Assembly: GCA_024699855.1 (NCBI GenBank)
Contig: JAMPIQ010000002.1
Coordinates: forward strand, 14,074,001-14,138,000
Source: Aphelenchoides besseyi
Lineage: Eukaryota; Nematoda; Chromadorea; Rhabditida; Aphelenchoididae
Direction: 5' to 3'
Length of the DNA stretch: 64,000 nt
This document shows positions 22,223 through 32,328 of the stretch, piece by piece. The translations under genes were made by a program, and so were the position numbers. Below the pieces are notes generated by a model. That model made no database searches. It saw nothing but the letters and a program-made list of their open reading frames with translations, and was not told the DNA's origin. Positions within the stretch are counted from its first letter, which is position 1, and the number at the start of each line of letters is the position of its first letter.

Positions 22223-25200
22223 AAGACGATGAAGCGGCCCGAGAGCGGGTACCGCCGTTTATCGACGAACACCAACGCTTCGTGTTTGCTTTAAGTAAGA
22301 CCAACAACACACACTTCTAAATTCAAGCAGTTTACAACGTTCACGTGACCAATTACACGAATCTTTTAGGCCAATTTTGAAAATATGCGTAATCAAATGG
22401 TGTTTTTTCGAATCACTTGAGAGCCTCGAAAACCACGTGATTCAAAGATCGAAATGAACACACGAACAATCCACGGGCAAATGGCCAGCTGGAGAGTATG
22501 ATTGGCAGCAAGGTTTTTCGTTGTTCGATTCGGGACAACGTTCGTGATTGAAGAGACTTCGAAAACAACAACGGAGAAATTTCGTCCTCAAGTATGAGAG
22601 AACGACCAGCTGTTGCAACGGGAGGCCTACGGTCGTTTTTTGCAAAAGAACGTTCACGACTCGATTACGTTTTCGAGTGGCCCGCGAAACGTATAAACTA
22701 ATTAGCTGCGTGGATTTGGAATGCTGGCGAAACAAAAGATAACTATGTTGCGTATTTAATATGCTCGAGTGAATGGCGTTTTGTCACGAAATGCCGGTTC
22801 CCAAACGAACGGCCGTTGAAGTGGCCAAGTGGCCGAAGAAACCGACGTCGTAATTTGGCAGCAAAAAGGGGGTGGAGCGGACGAATGAGGCGGTTAATTT
22901 CGAACTACCCCACGAGTCACATGCAAAAACACCGCTTGTCGACGGGCCAAACGAAAAGCCGAGAATGCAAAGGAGCTTGAAGGAAGGGAGGAAAACATAC
23001 TCGACGAGGTTCCTTTTTCTTCTCAACTTTGGCCCCATTACGCGCAAACCGTACGTTAACGAAAAGGCGCCAAAAGATCTTTTCTAATGTGACCTCCGAG
23101 TATTATGAAGCGGCAGAGAGAAACACATCGACGAGAAAAGATAACAGTTGGGGAGGGCAAAAAATATCTTAAGTGCGTGAATTTGTCGCAAAGCCCAATG
23201 AGCACGTGCACCCAAGAAAAGCGGCGTTGGTATGAAGGAAAAGAACCTTTTTGTTGTTCATCGAAAAAGCCATTTTGAAATCGACGTCCAAAAATGCCAA
23301 CAAAAAAAAGCGCACCGCAACCGCAACTAAAGGCAACCGAAGCGCGAAGACGACACGCGATGAATGTTTCGCGGTCCCGATTGTGGCTCGCCATCGGTAC
23401 GTTTTTATTTGCCGTTCCATCGTCCACAGGGCTGCGTCCTCTTCTTCTTTTTTTAACAAACGTCCGTCGCGTAGTTTCTTCCTATCGAATGGCAGCAACA
23501 ATTGCACGGCGTTCGTTGCCTTCGACTTTCTATCTACTCGCTCCGCTGATGCGTTTGTTCTACTCACGTTTCTACTTCCTTTTCGCCGCAGTTTTTTACT
23601 ACCAGCGCAAACAACCTTATGAACGTGAAGAGGAAAACGAACGCCGCCAAATTCGAACGTCGACGATGAGTTCCGATTGAGCGCATTGTGCTCCTTTCAA
23701 CTCTTGCGAATCAATTGGCCACCGCTACGAAATCCAAATACAAAACGACCGTCCGTTGTTCCGATCGAGTTCGCTCCGCGAAATCGTTTTCTGCGGACCT
23801 GTCATTCAACTTTACAATCTAATTTCTCCACAACGTCATCGAACGTTTTTGTTTGGAGCTTTCGGTTGTTTTGGCGGAAATCGAAATTCACGGAAAAGTG
23901 AATTTGCCTTTTCAGCTTCTGCAAATTCGAACTCGTGAAAGCCCCGTTCTATGGCTTCGAAATCCCGTCTTAATCGACGAATATAACACTTCCATTCTTC
24001 CTAATGATGTTCATTTACTTCGCGAGCTATTCGGCACACTGGTGAGTTCGCTTCGGATGACCGCGGTCGATGGTCGAGTTCGAAGATTTCCAAAACCAAT
24101 CCAACAAAACTTCTCAAATGAAACCAACCTCCGGTATGACCAACGACAGCTTCTCGAAATCCTCTCCATCGGAAACGCGAATTTGTGGTGAATCCATTGG
24201 AGATTGGGAGGCTCGTTTTGGCGAAAACCAAAAACAGCGAACTCTACGCACTGATTTCTTGGTCCAATAAAATCAACTGAAAACATCAAACGTAAAAATT
24301 GTCGGGTTTCATCAGCAGATTTCGCAAAAACACGTGATCCAGCGAAAGCGCGGAAAAAATCTCAACACGCAAATTCTCCGCAAAGACGATCACACAAAAA
24401 CAAAATCGCGAAGAAAAAGAAGTTCATGACGTCGAAAACGTGCAAGTTGGCAATCGCCGACGAGGAAACAACCGCGAGACTAGACGTCTGTTGTGCAACG
24501 TGCGTCTAATCAAAAAAGCGTCGCTGACCGACTGAAAACGCGGACACGAAAAGCACGTCATTATGTTGATCGATTGAAACGTTTTTTTCGACAAAACTTT
24601 TTTCGCAAAATCTTCTCCACAGAAAGGACTCTAATCGTGACTGGACGTTCCAATAAAACTCCCTCGCCAACAGCCTTCTCGCCCCCCACGGAAACCGCAG
24701 CCGTTTGGTATTTTGAGCCACGAAAACCGACGAGTCAACCGGAACCAAAAGACAATCAGACGGCTCGCGATGAATATTGGTATTCTCGGTCTTCACGAGC
24801 GAGCACACTCCTTTCGTCTTCGACGTCATTTTTTTGCCGTCTGTCGAGGTGGGAATTTCGTTGAAAGTTGAACGTAAAGTGCGAAATTTTGTTCAACTTG
24901 CGCTTCGTCCACCCGTTGGTTTCTTGTTCTTTCGCGTCGATTAGCTTCGTTGAACACTAGGAGATTATTCGAAGACACATTGGTGAGCAAATTCTTCGCG
25001 AATTCAGGAACCGAACTCTGGAGGCGGATATTAGTGGTTGAACAAAGAAAAACGAACCAAAAAGCCTCTGCATTAGAAGCGATCAGAACGCTTTAAACCA
25101 AAGTATTGTTGGTCGTTAGTTTATCTGATTTCGGAAAGTGCATTCTGGACTTCTAATGTAAGAGTAAATCCGAGATTTCGTACGAAATTCGATAACATGA

Positions 25201-25309
25201 AAAGCTGCTTTTCCGTATCGAACGTCTTCTCAAGAAATCGTTTAGTTTTGTTAAAACCAATTGATGTTTAGACTTTTATTCGAGTAATGAACTGATATTT
25301 TGAACTGAA
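22223..25309. other. Long gene-free stretch upstream of AMPK gamma
   Basis: About 3 kb with no recognised gene. Open frames of 123 and 128 codons (24493-24864 and 23294-23680, both +) have no domain features and are crossed by comparable frames on the other strand. The stretch may contain promoters or non-coding 5' exons of AMPK gamma long isoforms. No inverted or tandem repeat stood out. Confidence 0.4.
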
Positions 25310-27610
25310 CTAAAAATCATAAGAAAGTTTGGAGTTTTTCAAAACCCGGTTTTCCTGCTCTTCCTCTGAACTACTGCTGCTCGAAGTCTCGTCCTGTAGA
25401 TCGTAGTTCGAACGGATGGGATTTAAATCGACCGCAACTTTGGTTTCCCATTCAACAACAAACGGATCGAACTTCCACAAAGTCGGTTGACCGTAATGTG
25501 GAGCAACAATGTCGGTAGTTTCCCAGCTAAACAAACAAGCGAATCAATGGCTACAATCGTTTTTTACTTACTTGAATGGTGGAACTTGCGAGTTGTAAGT
25601 TGGGCCGCCAATAAATTCGATTTGCAACTTCTTGTACATCTCGTAGTTTGCACCCTAAACAAAAGTTTATAAAAGAATGATTGATGCTTTTTTGTCAACA
25701 GAATCATTCTGACCTTGTAGTCAAGCGAACCGTGATTCCGATGACCTTGTCCAGGAATTTCCCAAGTTCCTAGAAAAAACGATTGGTATCACATATGAGA
25801 AGACATCTAACCATTGACCGGATTCAGATCTCCACGAGTACTGATCGCAGCTTCAGCTGTATAAGGCGGATTGCATTGACAACGAGAGAACTCATCGTGT
25901 TGATAGTTGTTTGATCGCATCAACTTTCTCAAACTCGCAATATCTTTCACGTTTTTGTGGTCGCGAGCGAAGATTCTTGCTCGAGGACTGTAACCCCAAC
26001 GCCACCAATTGTTCTCATTTGCTTTTCTATCGAATCCACTGATCTCGCTGATGACGTTCGTGTACGGAATGTTGTACGATGGCCAGTAACTGTATTTGCG
26101 CAAGAACCACGTGATATCACGACTCTCGCAATATCCCGGAACTTGTTCCAGAACCCATACCACATCGTTATTCGGCAGCTCTTGTCCGGGTTTGAATAAC
26201 TTGTAATCCACAACCGTCCATTGATTGTTGTATGTTCCCGAATTGTAGCGAGCAAAAATGTCCGTCCATTCTTTTGCAGTTCTTAAATTCAACTTCTTAT
26301 CAATAGTTTCGATTTTGTTTGATTACCGTGCCAATTGATTGGAAATCGTTGAACGCACCCAACATTGCAATTGACCGACAGATTTAACGAACTTGTCAGT
26401 ATAGAGAGTGTCATTAAAGATTCCAATTGTTGTTTCGATTGAAGCCTATAACATCTTTTAGGCCTTCATTCACATCAATCACCTACCATTCCTGAACTAA
26501 TCAGCGTATAATCGTCAGCTGAAGCGATAACACCAGCGTATGAAGAAAACGAATAGGTATGACCCGGAACTCTTCTTTTGTCTAGAATTCAACGGGGATT
26601 GATTACTGTCAAGTAATTGCGTTTACCGTATGCAAACTTGTAGAGTTTGGCAACACGATTCATCGTATTGTATCCGGACATTGAAACGTGCGATAAGATA
26701 AGATCTTGATTTCCTTCTGTGATCTTCAAGAAACCAGAGCATTTACTGGGTTCCGGATCATCGTCCAATTCAGCGGGTTTTTTCAACACTTTTTCAAGAT
26801 CAATCAGATCGCCCGACAACTGTAACATGAGAATGGGAGTCAATTCGAATTCGACCACCGGTTTCAACGTCTTGTTGTTTTGATAGCCGTGATAAATGCC
26901 GGTCACTTGTGTATAACTGAGATTGACCTGAAAATAGATAGAGACTTATTCGTCGCATCATAAAAACTTGCCATTTTCCAGTAGTCATCGTTGCGTGCGA
27001 CGACTTGCGATTGAATCCAATCCAAATTCGATTTGAGATATTTGTATAAACGTTTACAATACTCTCGTTTCTCGGCAGTTGGATTGCACATGCCTTCAAT
27101 GGTATTGCGGAAATGATAATAGATTTGAAGACGTGACAATGATCCTTCCAATACACCAGCTGCATAAGCTTGGATTTCATCGGTGAGTTCGTTGTCGTTG
27201 AATGTCTCGATTTCCAAAATACCCCATCTGAATTGAAATAATGTTAGTTGACGTTCCTTTGATTCTCTACCCCGTTTCGTTGACTCGATTCGCGTATTTG
27301 CCTGTTGCCACTTTTGGATCGTCATGACAATCTGTACCTTTGATCAAATAGATATTTTCCGATGTCTTGTTCCAACACGCAGATTTCACATTGTAACCGT
27401 CGTTCTAAACCATTGGATGAAATAAACTTTTTCTAAACTTACTCTCGACGCACTGACTTTTTCACGACGAATCACTTCTGCACTGTTGTGTATGTCGTCT
27501 TCTTGCGAATCGAACATACGATGGAAGTTTTTGTACGCATGATCGGCAGCTCCAAATGGACACAGTAAACCGATGGCCACGAGAATGCAGGCCACAGATG
27601 GAGCCAACAT
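25310..27610 (-). CDS. Phospholipase B-like protein (PLBD family)
   Basis: Lysosomal or secreted N-terminal-nucleophile hydrolase. The second methionine (27610) gives a signal peptide, MLAPSVACILVAIGLLCPFG; an upstream ATG at 27658 is less likely. Exon 1 ends at 27443. Later blocks: WGILEIETFNDNELTDEI, an insert with EGMCNPTAEKREYC, and SKCSGFLKITEG, where the Cys aligns with the nucleophile exposed by self-cleavage in the family. Then DLILSHVSMSGYNTMNRV, KEWTDIFARYNSGTYNNQW, VLEQVPGYC, RDDITWF-like WFLRKYSYWPSYNIPY, CQCNPPYTAEAAISTRGDLN, and the acidic serine tail ending at 25310. One intron begins GC rather than GT (after YWKM, about 26971). Full length and apparently intact. Confidence 0.93.
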
Positions 27611-28175
27611 TCTTCGCTCAATTGATCTAAACAGACTGATTCGGTAGTGTACAGACAATCACGGTTCTTTTCGTCGCCAAGATAAAAGTCCGTATTTCTA
27701 AATGTCTTTCAAAGTTCTTATCATGTTTGTTCGTCAATGAAATTTCTGTTAGAAAACTGGTGATCGCAATTGGTCGTTGGGTCCGTCAATCAAAACTTCT
27801 CGTGCCAGTTATCTGCTGCCCTTCACTTTCCTTTGACCTCGACTTAACCTTTTTCGTGTTAACGTCGAAAAGCAAAAGCAACTCACTTTGTTTCCTGTTC
27901 AATTGACCAAAAAAAAAATCAAATGACAAATTTTATTGGCAAATAAACACCTAATTTAGTCACCAAATAAACTCTTCAAAACTGATGGACTGTTCGTTGA
28001 CCACCACAAGTTAGCTTTTAAATATCTGAACATTTCGTTCACCATTGTCGTTTCTGTACACACAGTTTGTTTAAATACGACGAATGAGCACACGGATTTA
28101 TCGGACATAAATATTACCGGTTTCGAGTTAAATCTGATCGTCTCAACAAAGAAATGAGAATCGAAAACTAGTGGG
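27611..28175. other. Intergenic between phospholipase B-like and astacin genes
   Basis: Contains the probable promoter of the phospholipase B-like gene and the 3' flank of the astacin gene (both read leftward). No ORF of note. Confidence 0.5.
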
Positions 28176-29944
28176 TTAACAGTGTCCACAGCTCTTGGAA
28201 CACCGTGATTGCATGTACGAATTGAATAGAAACACTTTGCACATTCCATTTGATGCCCAACTGCTGCACCAGGCCCTTTCATCTTCACATCGTACAACAA
28301 CGGCGAGATTCGATGGCGATGGCAGTTTACATTGTCCACAAGTCAACGCGCAATTCACGGACATGAACATACGACCAAAAGCGGAAATACAATGACCACG
28401 TGCTGCTAAAAATTCCTGGAGATTTGTTAGGTTAGTGATTATGAAGTTATTGCAACTCACACAGTCATCACGTAGATTTGCACAATTGACTTTGTTTCCG
28501 GTTTGAATTGAATTGTCGGGCAAATTCGTAACACTGATTGCGATTCCCGACTGCGCCAGCGTGTCTCCGGAACCTTAAAAGAATGGCAAGCTAATCTCGC
28601 AATTCAACTTTTTTGTTCGATACTCTTAAAACGACTACCAAAAAGAAGTATTCGATCTTTACTTAACACGATTACACGTGACCTCATTCTTACCGGTTTG
28701 TAGTTTTTCCGAGCAGGTGTAGAGTTTGTTGATTTTAAAAAGATCGTTCGCCGAGAATCCGACTCGTTGTCCAATTTTAACTCCACTTTCCAGCGGCTCT
28801 ATTGTCACTTGACCGTTCTTGGAGAATGCAGTTGGACCATAGTGCATAACAGATCCATAATCGTATTTCGTCCCGAGATGATCGATCATAGACAGATCGT
28901 ACTTATCGAATTGATCTAAATTTCTAGTCATTTAAAAGCTGAAGTTGTTCTGGAATGGAGGCTTAAGTGTCACGACTTTTAGTTTAATTTCGAAAACAAA
29001 ATCTCTTTGCCAATTTTATAGCACCACTCACCTTCTAGTCCCGACTCAACATTCGTCCAAACGATTTTTATGTAGGAGTCACGATCATTACGACTCTGCT
29101 CATGAAAGAATCCAATCGAATGAGTTAGTTCGTGGATGATAACTCCGGTCTGAATGCATCCATTTCCAATACTCACTGGTTGTTTACCTCCTGCAATAGT
29201 TCGTTTAAAGTGATCGCTTGAAAATCATTCAACTTACCGACCTTTCCCACCATCGAGTAACATCCTTCTTCGGGAACGATGTGAACGTAATCGTGATCTT
29301 GTTCGGTTTTCGGAACAAATTGAATGCACGTTTTTTCGTGAAAGTTTTGTATAGCTGCAGCTATACGTGCACGACTAAAACAGAGGTTACGATACCTTGA
29401 GCTCATTTACCCATAAGATGTATATTGTGTACTGATCGTGTAAGGTACTCGACCATTTGGCCACTTCAAGTAGTTTTGTTTGACCGCATTTCTCATAACA
29501 AAACCATGTGGTTTGTCTTCTGTTTCATTGCCATCGTTTTCACCGTTATGTTTTGGATTAACCAAAGTGACTGAATAATTTCAGACATGAGCATTTCACA
29601 TCAACTGCTTACCGATATCGCCTTCGAATTTGTCTCGATTGTACATCGCTGAGTCGTCGAAATCCTCATCTTCGTTCGCTATTTCTTCAACTTGTCTGCG
29701 CTGTCGGCTCCGTTGGAAGTCTTCGTCCGTTAAAGCTGATTCTCCTTCAGCAACATTCTTATCGATATACTAAACAGAGACGTTAAGGACTAGAGAACAT
29801 TAGAGGTATAAATAATCTTGTGCTAAATATTCAAGAAAAATAAACCTTATTGGGTGTTGATTGGCTTTTAACCGATTGAGTTGTACGAACAATCAGAAAC
29901 AAAGCAGCAACAAGATACCATGTGGAAAATGCATCTGGCCACAT
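28176..29944 (-). CDS. Astacin metalloprotease with two ShK domains
   Basis: Secreted zinc endopeptidase of the nematode NAS type. The start at 29944 gives MWPDAFSTWYLVAALFLIV, a signal peptide. A propeptide with a furin-like RSRQRRQVEE follows. The catalytic domain opens with RNAVKQNYLKWPNGRVPYTI and carries the zinc motif HELTHSIGFFHEQSRNDRD (about 29120) and the Met-turn YDYGSVMHYG (about 28850). All zinc ligands and the catalytic Glu are present. Two six-cysteine ShK domains end the protein, the last finishing CSKSCGHC at 28176. Several short introns. Domain order matches NAS-13/14/15-like proteins, but I do not assign an ortholog. Confidence 0.93.
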
Positions 29945-30954
29945 TCGATCTTCTTTCCAACGTATCCGCAGTGAAGCGGATCTCAATTTGATGGAAGGGT
30001 TCCAATGAACTAGACGACCACAACGACAACACAAACTTCAATCGTTCCAAACACTACCAACTAGACGATCAGATCGAATTCTGCGAAACACGTGTAAACA
30101 ATAATTCGGTTAAGGTAGAGGCCTCCAAACCAGAGATCGTCCAAAGGGATTAATCAGACGAGTTAAAACGAATAAACAGCGATGACGAGATGGATTTCCA
30201 AACTACCGAATCGGATTTGTGCTCACGGCAAAACGCGCGCAATACAAGAACTGACAGTTCCGAACTTGACACTTATGTTGCGCTCGGAGGTTGTTGATGA
30301 AAACGGTCGACTACGCGTTTCGTCGAATGAGTCGCTTGATCAACAGCAACAAAAAAAAAGGGTTTCGGGTATGAACAATGAACGAAGTGGATCGTCAAAG
30401 CTCACCGAGAGCACGAGCCTGTTTGATGGATTGACAATACCGCAACGTTTGTTACACGTAACTCTCTTACATCGACAGCTGAGCGCCAAACTCGAATGTG
30501 TGCCGAAAGATCACGCACCAGAATGTGGGCGGTCCACGGAAAGGCGACGGATTTGCACCGGTTTTTTTCTGATCGGTTTAAACCGTTTTACTTTTTTCGT
30601 TCTTCTGTTCACGGTGTTTCTATTCAGTGCGAACACTCACCCTACGGCAGGGCGGTTGCTCAGCACTCATTTGCATTTTTGGCAAAAGGCCCAAATATCG
30701 AAATGAGGTCGAGACAATGCCGCCGTTTATGATGAAATCGAAGGTTACGAAAACCAGTGAATCACAGATGTTAACTTGACAACCGTAACTAAAAACAATC
30801 ATAACCTTTGATCCAAGAGAGATCCAACAAAAATGTTCAATGATTAAAAATGAACTGCTGTTAGGCACTGTAGAAGTTGTGAATCATAAAAGAAATTTGA
30901 ATTTTATTGTTGAATTCATACAACTCATTTTACGTTAACAGTTAAAACAAGAAG
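29945..30954. other. Intergenic, one 174-codon frame of doubtful coding status
   Basis: A plus-strand frame 30182-30706 starts MTRWISKLPNRICAHGKTRA and includes a hydrophobic run (FTFFVLLFTVFLFSA) near its end. No family is recognised, no introns are apparent and the length is near what chance allows in a window of this size. The rest holds the astacin promoter and the 3' flank of CWC25. Confidence 0.35.
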
Positions 30955-32003
30955 TCAATCGTCCAGATCGTTGGAATTTCGACGATATCGAGAGCGTTTG
31001 TTCTGAATACTTTCGGCAATCGTTGAGCCCTCAGTTCGTTGTTTGAAGGCCCTAAACACAACGATCAGTTGTTGAGACAAATGGTTGAACTCACTTGATG
31101 AAGGCGGCGTTCTTTTGATTCGATTCGGCCACCTCCTTTTCCAGTTCGTTTTTGGCGTATTTGACGTTGTCTTTTCGAACCTGCTCTTTCCATTCAACAT
31201 TCTGCATCATCTCCTGTCGTTTTCTTTCCATTTCAGCGGCTTTTTTAGCCTTATCCTCCCGTCTATCGCGATGTCCACGATCCTGCTCAGCAGTCGGAAT
31301 GAGGTTTATGAGACATAAACTTACTCTGGGAGGCGATCTTCTGCGATGAGACGATTCACGATGTCGAGACGAGTCCGGAGAGGACGAATAGCGCCTTCGA
31401 TGTCGAGCAGGTGAACGGCTTCGTTCTCGGCGTCTTTTGTGTCGTGGACTTGGAGATCGGGACTTTTTCTGGAAACAAAAAGCAGAAAAATAGTGGGAAG
31501 TTGAACGACAATGACTAACCTTAGATGTCGTAGGTTGTTCTGGCTCGTCTTCGCTTGATTCGGACTTTGAGTGTTTCTTGTGTTTTTTCTTGCGTTTCTT
31601 TTGCATCTTCTCAAATTCTTTCATCAGGACCTTTTGAGCTTTCCGTTTGAATGCCGGATTGTCGAACATCGCTTGTCGTTGTTTTGCTTCACGTATCTAA
31701 AAAGCCACGTTTGACTGAAACAACAAAACTAACTCACTTTCAACGCAGCCAACGGATCTTCTTGTCGCACAACAATCACCGGCAAACTCGTCGCCGGACC
31801 ACTGGCTGAGGGTTTAGCAAAAACTTTCGATCGGTCGTCTTTGTCTCGTACCACAACATCGCTGTACAACTCAAAATTCTTGTCAATCTGAAACGAAAAG
31901 TAAAAAAGTTTAAGAACCAACTCACTTTCTTGCCCAGTAAGTAGTCGTCTCGATTGACCGTCGACTTCGGGCCCTCGTACATCCACTGCATATTCTTCTC
32001 CAT
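30955..32003 (-). CDS. cwc25: CWC25-like splicing factor, N-terminus missing
   Basis: CWC25 joins the spliceosome for the first catalytic step. From ATG at 32003 the exons read MEKNMQWMYEGPKSTVNRDD, YLLGKKIDKNFELYSDVVV, IVVRQEDPLAALK, IREAKQRQAMFDNPAFKR, a lysine-rich run, an RS/SR-rich segment (RRRERSRSPARHRRRYSSS), a coiled helix (KAAEMERKRQEMMQNVEWKE) and the C-terminus RSRYRRNSNDLDD at 30955. The WMYxGPxxxVNRDxYLLGxxID block is diagnostic. Family members begin with a conserved Trp-His-Pro/CIR_N region that I cannot find upstream: the 5' side is a 145-base sequence also present at 58948-59084, then the divergent methyltransferase gene. Thus either the gene uses a distant first exon, or it is a 5'-truncated copy. 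The body has no frame breaks. Confidence 0.85.
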
Positions 32004-32008
32004 GTCTT

Positions 32009-32153
32009 CTGGATTCCAACTAACAGCTCGAGAAGCAACTCGACAGCTCGACTGCTCCCACAGCGCCGCCAATTCGCGCGCTTTTCCTTTCGAACCACCG
32101 CGTTTGGCGATTTGTTGCCATCCACCAGAGAAAATTCCTTCTCTGCGGTGTTC
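32009..32153 (-). repeat. Shared 145-base element, CWC25 copy
   Basis: Read on the minus strand, GAACACCGCAGAG...TTGGAATCCAG matches 58948-59084. The core from GGTGGA to the final CCAG is almost identical apart from an 8-base CTGTCGAG duplicated here. It ends six bases before the CWC25 ATG and includes GGTTCGAAA and GCGCGCGAATTGGCGGC. Flanks outside differ entirely from the other copy. Confidence 0.85.
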
Positions 32154-32328
32154 GTTAATCTCCTTTGATTACGCGCTTTCAATGTCAACATCCAATGAAT
32201 TCGAGTAGAAATGTGCAATTTTATTTCGTTAATTTTCACCTAATCATTGACATAATCGTCGTTATTTCACAGGTTGAGAACCTTTTTTTGTCTTGCCGAT
32301 CTTGGAACTGTAATGAATTGTTAGTGAT

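Noticed and set aside
23294..23680. 128-codon plus-strand ORF with hydrophobic segments
   Set aside because: Overlapping frames on both strands are equally long, and there is no domain or splice evidence.
30182..30706. 174-codon plus-strand ORF with hydrophobic run
   Set aside because: No family, no introns, and length close to chance expectation; kept only as a note in the intergenic entry.
32085..32100. tRNA gene suggested by GGTTCGAAA
   Set aside because: No matching A-box at the right distance and no cloverleaf can be drawn; only a B-box-like string.
31922..32239. Reading frame through the shared element as a CWC25 N-terminus
   Set aside because: The frame in phase with CWC25 has no upstream ATG, and the 8-base difference breaks it in the claspin copy, so the element is unlikely to be coding.
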